Positions 1 through 6,874 are shown, counted from the stretch's first letter. The stretch: 8,618 nucleotides of DNA from Flavobacteria bacterium RIFCSPLOWO2_12_FULL_31_7 (GCA_001800945.1 MGWJ01000024.1:1-8618), one strand, 5' to 3'. Program-made: numbers and translations. The notes: a model not told the origin generated them from the letters alone.

Positions 1-1927
1 AACCTTTGTAATTCGTAAGACTAATTCCTCCTGTTGAAGTTAAGTCTGGTGCAAGTGGAATGTAGTTTTGTCCTTCTGGTTCTTTCATACTTCTGGCATA
101 CGTGTAATTTATGTCGGAATTTATATTTACAAATTTTGAAAGTTGGTATCTAAACCCAAAATCAATTCCCATTCTTCTGGTTTTTCCACTTGGTTCTACA
201 ATTCCGGCATCGCCCACGTATACAAATTCTTGTTCTAATTGTAAAAACCACAAAGCACTATTGATAATTAAGTTTTTCATTGGTTTTACAATCGTACCTA
301 AATCAGCTCCAGCTGAGGTTGGTACAGTTTTTTTATCCGTTTGTGAAACAATAACTCGTGTATCGTTTGAGTGAAAACCTAAACCAGACTTTAAGAAATA
401 TTGAACCTTATTGTGGGGGGCAAAAAGGAAGTTCAGTTTAGGCGAAATTTTCACTACTTGTTCATTGTCAATTTTATACGTTGGTGCTAGTTTATCTAAA
501 TATGAAAATTGGAAATAATCTAATCTAACTGCTGGATTAATGGTGAAATTACCCAATTCGATATCAGAATTGATATAACTGAAATAATTTTTCTGATTGA
601 TATTTCCTAATTTTAGTTGATTAATTGTGGTACTTCTATTTTTTGTATTCGACAATTCTGAATCTTTGGTTTCATCGGTTCTTAATCCAAATCCAACTTG
701 GTAACTACTTTTAGAATTCTCCATTTTTTTGTTGAATTCCCCATTAAAACCATAAATTGTACGGTTTTCTTTTTGTTTAATTTGATCACCATCTACAGGA
801 TTTTCTAAGAAAAAAGTAAAATTCGAATACAATTCAAATTGATAATTGTTGTAAAACGTATTTCCTTTAAAAAATAGGTTTTCAGAAATAGGTTTGTAAT
901 ATTCCACATTCAAATTACTTCTTGAAGTTTTTCCGCCTTCGGTATCGTCCACAGCTCCAAATCTTGAAATAATTCCCGCCTCAACAAGTCGTTGTGGAAT
1001 TTGTCCAGAAGCTGTCCATTCACTTGAAAATTGTGATGCAGTTACAGAAAACTTGCTATTGTCTTCTAAAACATTGGTAAATTTTCCAAATAAATTTAAT
1101 CTTCTAAAATTCTGACTAGACACGTAAGGTCCGTCAAAAGTGATATATTCGCTGGCAAAAAATGCACTTTGTTTGTTGTTTTTTGGCAATAAATTGAACA
1201 TACCAAGTGTTCTAATCGTTCCAAATTTTCCAACTTCTAAACTGATGGCATTTTTATCAATTTTTTCTTTTGTTTTAAATGCGACATAACCTGCAGTAGC
1301 AAAATCGCCTTTGTTAGCATAATAACTTCCTTTGCCAAAATCAATTTTATCTAAAGTTTCTGGAATTACAAAATGCAAATCCGCATAACCTTGTCCGTGC
1401 GCATGAGAAACCATATTTACGGGCATTCCATCTACAGAAAGTGCGATGTCAGTTCCGTGATCTATATCAAAACCGCGTAAAAATATTTGTTCAGCTTTAC
1501 CACCACCAGCGTGTTGTCCGATAAATAAGCCTGGTACTTTTCGTAATATTTCTTGTGAAGAATTTACAGGTGAATTTTGTAAATCCAATTTCATAATTTG
1601 CGAAATGGCGTTATTTTTTTTCGAAATAACAATTTCCTCAATGTTGTAAGAAGAACTTATTAAAACAATAGATTTTTCTGAACCATCCACAATTTGTGTT
1701 TTCTTTTTGAATCCTAAAGCGGTAATTGTAATGATATCGTTTTCAAATGTTTTATCTAAAATAAATTGACCATTTTCATTGGTATGCGCGTGTGATTTTG
1801 AGGTTTCGTTATACAAATAAGCATTTTCAATTGTATTACCTAAAGAATCAGTCACAATACCTTCTTTTTGTTGAGAAAAGCCTAAAGTACTCAATAGTAA
1901 TAAAAGGATTTGAAATAATTTTTTCAT
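1..1927 (-). CDS. TonB-dependent outer-membrane receptor, C-terminus cut by the left edge
   Basis: About 642 codons are open from the ATG at 1927-1925 to the left edge without a stop, so only the last part of the barrel is missing. A signal peptide (MKKLFQILLLLLSTLGFSQ) is followed by a carboxypeptidase-regulatory-like beta-sandwich domain (about 21-92), a TonB-box-like stretch (IEEIVISKK, about 96-104) and the plug domain (about 105-220) with EILRKVPGLFIG and IFLRGFDIDHGTD. Barrel strands follow, and near the edge the typical YARS...YIPLAPDLTSTGGIS motif appears. The family imports substrates too large for porins across the outer membrane, driven by TonB-ExbBD; the substrate here is unknown. 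The plug is unusually rich in histidine (H139, H157, H175, H177, H185). The start codon overlaps the TPR gene's stop by one base (TAATG), implying translational coupling. Family assignment is firm; substrate is not inferable. Confidence 0.95.
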   Translation of the reverse strand, partial: MKKLFQILLLLLSTLGFSQQKEGIVTDSLGNTIENAYLYNETSKSHAHTNENGQFILDKTFENDIITITALGFKKKTQIVDGSEKSIVLISSSYNIEEIVISKKNNAISQIMKLDLQNSPVNSSQEILRKVPGLFIGQHAGGGKAEQIFLRGFDIDHGTDIALSVDGMPVNMVSHAHGQGYADLHFVIPETLDKIDFGKGSYYANKGDFATAGYVAFKTKEKIDKNAISLEVGKFGTIRTLGMFNLLPKNNKQSAFFASEYITFDGPYVSSQNFRRLNLFGKFTNVLEDNSKFSVTASQFSSEWTASGQIPQRLVEAGIISRFGAVDDTEGGKTSRSNLNVEYYKPISENLFFKGNTFYNNYQFELYSNFTFFLENPVDGDQIKQKENRTIYGFNGEFNKKMENSKSSYQVGFGLRTDETKDSELSNTKNRSTTINQLKLGNINQKNYFSYINSDIELGNFTINPAVRLDYFQFSYLDKLAPTYKIDNEQVVKISPKLNFLFAPHNKVQYFLKSGLGFHSNDTRVIVSQTDKKTVPTSAGADLGTIVKPMKNLIINSALWFLQLEQEFVYVGDAGIVEPSGKTRRMGIDFGFRYQLSKFVNINSDINYTYARSMKEPEGQNYIPLAPDLTSTGGISLTNYKG

Positions 1928-3219
1928 TATAGTTTTTCTATTTTTTCTTTCATATTTGGACCTAACTCGTAAATACTTGATAATAAATCTTCCTTGATAG
2001 GTTTGATTTTATCAGTCATTTTATTGGCTTTGTAAATTTCCGCCAAATGGTAGTTTATTTCAGGTTCAAACGATTGGTTAACGATATGTTTTTCGCAAAT
2101 ATCTAACGCTTTTTTGGTATTTCCTAAATTGTAATTCGCCCAAGCTAATAAATCGTACGATTCTGGTGTTGGTCGGTTTTTTATTTCTTGGTAGGCAATT
2201 TCTAAGGCTTTTACGGCATCTTTTTTATTATCAGCATATAAGATAGCGTTGTATTTGTTATACATTACACCGTAGTCTCTGCTCTTTAAAGATTTGAAAT
2301 ATTCTTGGATATGTTTGTTTTTAAGTGTTTCATTTTTGTTGTATTCTGCCATTTCTGCTTTAAATAATTTAAAATCTGGCGAATTGTGTTTTTTGGAAAT
2401 AATATCAATAATTCTGTTGGCTTCTTCTGTGTTTTTTTCGTGAGAATAGGCTATCCATGCAATTCCTTTTAAAGCATAATAGTTGTTTTCGTCTTCTTTA
2501 AGTGTTTTCAAATAAAATGCGTAGCTATCAGAAATTCTTCCTGCATGTCCATACATGTCACCCAAATTGGAATACGACCAAATTTTTAAAGTTGTATTGT
2601 CATTTGCTTCTGCTTTTTTTGTGGCTTTTTCCATCAAACTTATTGCTGTTGGTAAATCGCCAATGTGATCGTTCCATTTTGCCATTCTTATTAAATAATC
2701 AAAATCTCCGAAATTGTTAAATTTAGATAGGTTTTTTTTGGCCTCCGCATAATTTCCCAATTCCATATTTACATCAAAAAGAAGTTTTTGAGTATCTTTA
2801 AAGCCTTCCCCAATTTTTAGGGCTTTGTTTGCTAAAAATAAAGCTTCTCGGAAGCGATGTTGTGTGATGTAATTTTTCGCTAAAGCACGAATCGGACCCA
2901 CTTCTGAAAAATTTAAATCGGCATTTACTTTTAGTAATAATTTTTCAGCTTTGTATAAATGATTCACTTCAAAAGTAGTTTCAAATAAAGAAGTGTAATG
3001 ACCAGCCAATTGAATTAAATAGCTAGTTTGATTGGGTGCGGCATTGTATTTTTTCTGCCAAAATTCAATTTCAGTTTTGGCTAGTTGTATGTTGTTGTTT
3101 TCAGTTTGGTTTAAGTAGATATTATAATCAGAGGCATTGGTAATTTTAGATTTTTCATTGGTACAACTAGATATGCTAATTGCAAAAAGTATTATTTTAA
3201 GAAGATTAGATATTTTCAT
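1927..3219 (-). CDS. TPR-repeat lipoprotein
   Basis: 430 residues. The N-terminus is a lipoprotein signal with lipobox ISSC (Cys19), so the mature protein is probably membrane anchored in the envelope. The rest is an alpha-helical solenoid of degenerate tetratricopeptide repeats. The clearest are at about 107-137 (ALAKNYITQHRFREALFLANKAL), 216-245 (NLGDMYGHAGRISDSYAFY) and 353-385 (LLAWANYNLGNTKKALDICE), with weaker units between. TPR solenoids are protein-binding scaffolds, so a role in holding the DUF4331 proteins or the receptor together is plausible but inferred. The gene starts 76 bases after the DUF4331 C-half gene, beyond an intrinsic terminator. Its stop overlaps the receptor start. 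The leader is A-rich with no Shine-Dalgarno sequence, usual for Bacteroidota. The start is chosen because it places the lipobox correctly. Confidence 0.92.
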   Translation of the reverse strand: MKISNLLKIILFAISISSCTNEKSKITNASDYNIYLNQTENNNIQLAKTEIEFWQKKYNAAPNQTSYLIQLAGHYTSLFETTFEVNHLYKAEKLLLKVNADLNFSEVGPIRALAKNYITQHRFREALFLANKALKIGEGFKDTQKLLFDVNMELGNYAEAKKNLSKFNNFGDFDYLIRMAKWNDHIGDLPTAISLMEKATKKAEANDNTTLKIWSYSNLGDMYGHAGRISDSYAFYLKTLKEDENNYYALKGIAWIAYSHEKNTEEANRIIDIISKKHNSPDFKLFKAEMAEYNKNETLKNKHIQEYFKSLKSRDYGVMYNKYNAILYADNKKDAVKALEIAYQEIKNRPTPESYDLLAWANYNLGNTKKALDICEKHIVNQSFEPEINYHLAEIYKANKMTDKIKPIKEDLLSSIYELGPNMKEKIEKL

Positions 3220-3249
3220 TGTGATGTTTTTTTAGTTTTTAGTTTTTTT

Positions 3250-3287
3250 GAAAAAATAGCGTGCACAATTTCACTCGCGCACGCTAT
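3250..3287 (-). terminator. Intrinsic terminator between the DUF4331 C-half gene and the TPR gene
   Basis: Perfect 9-bp inverted repeat (3287-3279 pairing with 3264-3256, arms ATAGCGTGC / GCACGCTAT) around a 14-base loop. On the minus strand it is followed directly by a run of T (3256-3251). It begins 8 bases after the stop codon of the upstream gene. Because the TPR and receptor genes follow on the same strand with no obvious promoter, it may act as a partial terminator that lowers their expression relative to the DUF4331 pair. Confidence 0.8.
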
Positions 3288-3295
3288 GAATTGTT

Positions 3296-3844
3296 TTACC
3301 AAGCAGCTGCTAAGTATGGGAATGAAGTTAAAAATGGTTTGTCATTAGCATTTACGTGATCTGATGTTAAATTTGGATTTGATCCTCCTGTTGGACCACC
3401 AAAAATTAATAACAATTCTACATCAATTACATCATCAGCTAAAGCTCTTCCTGTTAAAACGTTAGTTCCATCAAAAAATGTGGTTGTTCCAGTTTTTGAA
3501 ACTCCTAAAACATCAGTTGCTAATAATCCTGTAAATTGAGCAGCTGTTTGTCCTAGAGCATTTGTAGTATACCCTGGGTTTAAGGCTAATAATCTCGATT
3601 GAAACGTACCTTGATAATTAGCTCCCATGGCAGAAGGAGTAGTAGTATTGAAAGCGTCTTTTGGTGCTCCAGATGCGATAAAAACTGTGTTGATTGCTGG
3701 GCGAGCCATTTGGTCTTTTTGTACATAAGTTCCTGAGAAATCTGTTTGTTCTTCAGCAACTACTGTGTCATCATTATTACAACTTACGAATGATGTAGCT
3801 GCAAGAATTGATAATGTCAGAAATTTGATAGCATTTATTTTCAT
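3296..3844 (-). CDS. Lipoprotein carrying the C-terminal half of a DUF4331 domain
   Basis: 182 residues. It begins with a lipoprotein signal (lipobox FVSC, Cys22) and an acidic tether NNDDTVVAEE, then enters the DUF4331 family in mid-domain. Recognisable family motifs are QMARPAINTVFI (about 45-56), KDAFN (62-66), GRALADDVIDVEL (132-144) and the terminal NANDKPFLTSFPYLA (165-179). From memory, complete DUF4331 (Pfam) proteins are roughly twice this length and carry the N-terminal motifs as well; here those lie in the neighbouring upstream gene, 21 bases away. The acidic residues just after the lipid-bearing Cys resemble the surface-export signal described for Bacteroidota lipoproteins, so surface exposure is possible. 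Biochemical function of DUF4331 is not established. Family call strong; function unknown. Confidence 0.88.
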   Translation of the reverse strand: MKINAIKFLTLSILAATSFVSCNNDDTVVAEEQTDFSGTYVQKDQMARPAINTVFIASGAPKDAFNTTTPSAMGANYQGTFQSRLLALNPGYTTNALGQTAAQFTGLLATDVLGVSKTGTTTFFDGTNVLTGRALADDVIDVELLLIFGGPTGGSNPNLTSDHVNANDKPFLTSFPYLAAAW

Positions 3845-3865
3845 TTTATTTCGATTTAAAATTAA

Positions 3866-4516
3866 TTATTGTTTTTCTTTAGTTTCAGCCCAAACGTTAA
3901 TTGAACTACTTGTTCCTAATAGTGATTTTGGAACTTCAATAACTGTTGATAAAACATTTGTTCCTGCAAAAGTGTCTGTTCCTGGATTGTTAAATCCTGA
4001 TGCAGTTCCACCTAAAATAGCTTGGTATTGACCTAAATCAAAAAAGAAAGGATCATCTCTTGGTCCCGCGAAAAATTTCATTCCACCAGAAGTTGATGTA
4101 ATTGCTGGACTTCCATACTGAGAAATTTCAACAGAACCAGCTGCGTTTGAAGTTTTAATTGTGCTACTTGTTCCTGGAGTTCCTGGAGCAACTGGACCGA
4201 AAAAGTGCATTTTATTACCTCTTCTAATAGCTTGGATCACTAAATCTTCTACATTATCACCATTGTTGTCAATGTTAATTTCTGTAAGTACATTTTCTTT
4301 AAATGTTGCAGCTCCTGTAGTTCCGGGAGTTAATAATCCTTGAGAATTTACTACAAATACTAGATTGTTGGTGTCTGCACCTTGAAACGCATATACATCT
4401 GTAATGTCATTTCCCGTGTTCGAAACACCTGGCGAATCAATGTGATCTGCCGCTACTAATAATAAACCTGTTATCGCTACTAACGAAAGGCTTATGTACA
4501 ATTTTGATTTTTTCAT
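3866..4516 (-). CDS. Exported protein carrying the N-terminal half of a DUF4331 domain
   Basis: 216 residues with a cleavable-looking signal peptide (hydrophobic core 7-22, likely cut near VAA/DH at 23-24). The mature protein starts with the family hallmark ADHIDSP (23-29), then DITDVYAF (37-44), an Asp/Asn-rich loop NIDNNGDNVED (81-91), FAGPRDDPFFFD (149-160) and STVIEVPKSLLG (190-201). It stops at NVWAETKEKQ, just where a full DUF4331 protein would continue into the QMxRPAINT segment, which is encoded by the next gene. It is the first gene of the cluster and is preceded by the shared ECF-type promoter element 26 bases before the ATG. The signal peptide has no lipobox, so this half should be soluble unless bound to its lipoprotein partner. 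Role unknown. Confidence 0.88.
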   Translation of the reverse strand: MKKSKLYISLSLVAITGLLLVAADHIDSPGVSNTGNDITDVYAFQGADTNNLVFVVNSQGLLTPGTTGAATFKENVLTEINIDNNGDNVEDLVIQAIRRGNKMHFFGPVAPGTPGTSSTIKTSNAAGSVEISQYGSPAITSTSGGMKFFAGPRDDPFFFDLGQYQAILGGTASGFNNPGTDTFAGTNVLSTVIEVPKSLLGTSSSINVWAETKEKQ

Positions 4517-4542
4517 TTTGTTAAAGTTTAATGATTACACTT

Positions 4543-4576
4543 ACATTTACGGGAAAAGTTTAATCTTGGTTTTAAA
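4543..4576 (-). promoter_or_regulatory. Putative ECF-sigma promoter of the DUF4331-TPR-receptor operon
   Basis: On the minus strand: TTTAAAACCAA (4576-4566), 14 bases, then CGTAAATGT (4551-4543), ending 26 bases before the ATG. The same two blocks with the same spacing precede the fibre gene at 6221-6188. An AACC -35 and CGT -10 with about 16 bases between them is the usual ECF layout. Assignment to the sigma factor at 6342-6872 is inferred. Confidence 0.7.
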
Positions 4577-4590
4577 AAGTGCTAAAATTT

Positions 4591-4615
4591 TTTTAAAGCT
4601 TGGTTTTTAAAGCTT
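4591..4615. repeat. Tandem 11-bp direct repeat upstream of the DUF4331 promoter
   Basis: TTTTAAAGCTT occurs at 4591-4601 and again at 4605-4615, a 14-base period. Each copy includes the palindrome AAGCTT. It lies just upstream of the -35 block of the DUF4331 operon promoter on the minus strand. It might be an activator site, but AT-rich composition makes chance similarity possible. Confidence 0.4.
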
Positions 4616-4645
4616 TTAGGAAGAGTTTTTTCAAGTTGATGAAAT

Positions 4646-4682
4646 AAAAAAATCTCAACTATTTGCATAATTGAGATTTTTT
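4646..4682 (-). terminator. Intrinsic terminator of the fibre-like gene
   Basis: A perfect 12-bp inverted repeat (4647-4658 and 4671-4682, core ATCTCAA / TTGAGAT with A and T tracts) surrounds a 12-base loop. On the minus strand it ends in seven T (4652-4646). It lies 17 bases after the fibre gene stop, isolating that gene from the DUF4331 operon downstream. The symmetrical A/T tracts make it potentially bidirectional. Confidence 0.88.
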
Positions 4683-4699
4683 AAGTCAGAAATTCTTTC

Positions 4700-6154
4700 T
4701 TATTTTTGAGGAGTAATTTCGTATTTTCTTTCCACTTGTTTTTCAGTTTCTAATTTGTTTGGTCCAATTGGGAAACGAACATCTACGTGTTTGGATTCTA
4801 TTTTTCCGGTTTTGTCTAATACATCTGCTCTGTTGGCTACTAAGTTCCAAGAAAATGAAACATTTGATTTTCCGTTTTCTAATTCTTTAACCTTGAATCC
4901 ATTTTTGGTTTTTTCAGTTACAAATACACCTTTACAGTCGCCTTCTAATTGGATAAAAACTTTCATAGGGTGTTTTTCATCTACATAAATATGTTTGCTC
5001 AATAATTTGTCAATTGAAATGTATGCTTCTCCATTTACTAATTTTCCTGTTCCGAAATCTTCAAATAATATTTCTGGAGTTTCGGTTGCGTGTAAAATTC
5101 TGTTATTTCCTTCGTCATCTTTCACCATTGTTGACACAGAACCACCACCTAATACTTTATAAGAAGTTCCATTGTTTCTAGCCCCAACGAAAACAAAATC
5201 TGTTGTAGAAGTATTGGCGTCAAAATAACCGCCGTAAGTTACATCTCTTCTTGCTGCTGAACCACCCGTGTAATAATCAACATCCTTACCCGCAATTCTG
5301 GCAAATGGTCCATTACTTGTAGATAAATTATCGTCTTGATCGTATTCAAAATATCCTGCATTATAATCAACACCTGTGCCTTTTCCAACTCCTCTTGCGA
5401 AAATACCTGTTGTTCCTTGTCCAGATGTTCCAATAGATTCCCCTGGTAATTCAGTAAAAGTTGTTCTTCCACCTACACCAAGTACACCCATTACAGTTGA
5501 AGTAGCATTTGCTGCTAAATTGGCACTGATTCCGATTACACCTCTTCCTCCATTAGCATCTAAATTTCCTCCATCAATTACGAATTGTGTATTTGTAGCA
5601 TTTAATGCACGAATGGTTCTTGCAGAGTTTGAACTGTTTACAAATAATCCAATTTGTGAAGCTCCAGCATTAATTGTGGTTAAGGTATTTGTTTGAGGTG
5701 TTCCAGTTCCAACAATTACTTGACCGTCATTTTCAACCGTCATTCTTAAAGTATTATTGGTTTTTATTTGAAAATTCTGATTGTCAGAAGTTCCTAAGTA
5801 TTGCGTTCCTGGAGACGTTCCTGCATTTCCTGTTAAACTCCAGTTTTGTCCAGCAGTTGATTTTAAAGCCACCCATTCAGTACCCGACCAATAATAAAAA
5901 CCTGGTGTTACGGAAGTGATTCCTATTCCAGCAGTTGCGGTGTTGTAAATTAAAACTCCTGTTGCTATTGGTGCTGGACCAACTGGTGCTGCAGAGCTTG
6001 TACTAGTTAAAGCAATTCTTGGGATTAATAAACCTTTGTTGTTACTTTCAATTTGTAATTCTACTCCGTTTTCTATTACGGTTGTACCAATTCCAACTTG
6101 GGCATTCATACAAGTAATAGTAAATAGAGCGCTAATAAATAGTAATTTTTTCAT
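4700..6154 (-). CDS. Secreted head/fibre-like protein with conserved Bacteroidota C-terminal domain
   Basis: 484 residues with an ordinary signal peptide ending in NAQ (17-19), then VGIGTT. Residues 20-100 contain the motif series LQIESNNKGLLIPRIALTS ... GVLIYNT ... VTPGFYYWSGTEWVAL, which I recognise from many secreted Flavobacteriaceae proteins of unknown function. Residues 104-150 (NWSLTGNAGT, YLGTSDNQNFQIKTNN, VGTGTPQ) resemble short beta-repeat head or tail-fibre-like segments. The Gly-rich middle (160-340) is probably beta-structured. Residues 344-443 form a compact conserved-looking block (KDDEGNNRILHATETPEILFEDFG, DEKHPMKVFIQLEGDCKGVFV, LVANRADV). No type IX secretion C-terminal signal is visible. 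A surface fibre or adhesin role is a guess. It is monocistronic, ended by a hairpin, and shares its promoter element with the DUF4331 operon. Confidence 0.85.
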   Translation of the reverse strand: MKKLLFISALFTITCMNAQVGIGTTVIENGVELQIESNNKGLLIPRIALTSTSSAAPVGPAPIATGVLIYNTATAGIGITSVTPGFYYWSGTEWVALKSTAGQNWSLTGNAGTSPGTQYLGTSDNQNFQIKTNNTLRMTVENDGQVIVGTGTPQTNTLTTINAGASQIGLFVNSSNSARTIRALNATNTQFVIDGGNLDANGGRGVIGISANLAANATSTVMGVLGVGGRTTFTELPGESIGTSGQGTTGIFARGVGKGTGVDYNAGYFEYDQDDNLSTSNGPFARIAGKDVDYYTGGSAARRDVTYGGYFDANTSTTDFVFVGARNNGTSYKVLGGGSVSTMVKDDEGNNRILHATETPEILFEDFGTGKLVNGEAYISIDKLLSKHIYVDEKHPMKVFIQLEGDCKGVFVTEKTKNGFKVKELENGKSNVSFSWNLVANRADVLDKTGKIESKHVDVRFPIGPNKLETEKQVERKYEITPQK

Positions 6155-6187
6155 ATTGATTTTTTTATATTTAGGGGATTGTTTGAA

Positions 6188-6221
6188 ACATTTACGAAAT
6201 AAAAACTGGGTTGGTTTTAAA
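6188..6221 (-). promoter_or_regulatory. Putative ECF-sigma promoter of the fibre-like gene
   Basis: On the minus strand: TTTAAAACCAA (6221-6211), 14 bases, CGTAAATGT (6196-6188), ending 33 bases before the ATG at 6154. Both blocks and the spacing are identical to the element before the DUF4331 operon, while the spacer sequences differ. That conservation pattern is expected of a sigma-factor binding site. Confidence 0.7.
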
Positions 6222-6289
6222 TTTTTAAATTTTATGAGTTGAACAAGTGTTAAACCTTCAAAACAAAATGGTTAATTTTTAAAAGATAA

Positions 6290-6318
6290 TTTGATTTAGA
6301 AATTTTTACCTAGATTTG
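6290..6318 (+). promoter_or_regulatory. Housekeeping-type promoter of the sigma/anti-sigma operon
   Basis: TTTG (6290-6293), 17 bases, TAGATTTG (6311-6318) matches the Bacteroidota primary-sigma consensus TTTG/TAnnTTTG exactly. Transcription would start a few bases downstream, leaving a short leader before the ATG at 6342. The ECF-type element seen before the two minus-strand operons is absent here, so the sigma gene does not appear to be autoregulated. Confidence 0.72.
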
Positions 6319-6341
6319 TAAGAACTATAAATTATAATCTA

Positions 6342-6872
6342 ATGAGTCAAGAAGAAGTTTTAAGTCTTATTGAAAAGAAAGATGGCAAGGCTTATACCTA
6401 TTTATATAATATGTATTCCAAGAGTTTATTTGCCGTAATTTCTAATTTAATAAAAAACAGAGAAGAAGCCGAAGATGTTTTACAAGATGTATTTGTAAAA
6501 ATTTGGTCGAATATTGATTCGTACAATACAGAAAAGGGAAGATTGTATACTTGGATGTTAAATATTGCAAGAAATACAACCATAGATAAAATGCGCTCTA
6601 AAGGATATAATAAGTCATTAAAAAACCAAGAGTTAGATAATTTCGTAGGTATAATAGACAACGAAAATAAGTTTATAAACAAAATTGATATTATTGGTGT
6701 AGGTGAGTTTATCAAAAAACTAAAACCAAAGTGTATTCAAATTATAGATTTATTGTTTTTTAAAGGATATACTCAGGCTGAAACTTCGGAAGAATTAGAC
6801 ATGCCCTTAGGAACGGTAAAAACTTTAAATAGAACGTGCATAAATGATTTAAGAACCTACTTACAGGTGTAA
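6342..6872 (+). CDS. ECF-family RNA polymerase sigma factor
   Basis: 176 residues, typical length for a minimal ECF sigma factor. Region 2 (about 17-85) includes EEAEDVLQDVFVKIWSNI for core binding and GRLYTWMLNIARNTTIDKMR for -10 recognition. A short linker leads to region 4 (about 122-174), with the helix-turn-helix GYTQAETSEELDMPLGTVKT that reads the -35. It directs RNA polymerase to a specific set of promoters when freed from its anti-sigma partner. The next gene, 2 bases after its stop, is that partner (RskA-like), placing the pair near the SigK/RskA type. The likely targets are the two promoters with AACC and CGT blocks at 6188-6221 and 4543-4576. Family assignment is firm; the regulon is inferred. 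Confidence 0.94.
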   Translation: MSQEEVLSLIEKKDGKAYTYLYNMYSKSLFAVISNLIKNREEAEDVLQDVFVKIWSNIDSYNTEKGRLYTWMLNIARNTTIDKMRSKGYNKSLKNQELDNFVGIIDNENKFINKIDIIGVGEFIKKLKPKCIQIIDLLFFKGYTQAETSEELDMPLGTVKTLNRTCINDLRTYLQV

Positions 6873-6874
6873 TT

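Noticed and set aside
3349..3356. Another CGTAAATG box on the minus strand.
   Set aside because: It lies inside the DUF4331 C-half coding region and has no TTTAAAACCAA block at the required distance.
3845..3865. The DUF4331 split as a sequencing frameshift or pseudogene.
   Set aside because: The second half has its own ATG, a complete lipoprotein signal peptide and an acidic tether that have no place inside a single DUF4331 chain, and neither half shows internal damage.
4700..4800. Type IX secretion C-terminal signal on the fibre-like protein.
   Set aside because: The C-terminus ends in VERKYEITPQK without the Gly-rich and Lys-rich pattern of known type A or B signals.
5239..5472. Open frame on the minus strand inside the fibre gene, and similar frames at 111-374, 2502-2720, 3765-4031 and 5376-5696.
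   Set aside because: They lie wholly or largely within well-supported genes, lack domain motifs, and have low-complexity translations typical of shadow frames.
6250..6275. Imperfect inverted repeat TTAAACC...GGTTAA before the sigma gene.
   Set aside because: The arms are short and mismatched with a 13-base gap in AT-rich DNA; no support as an operator.
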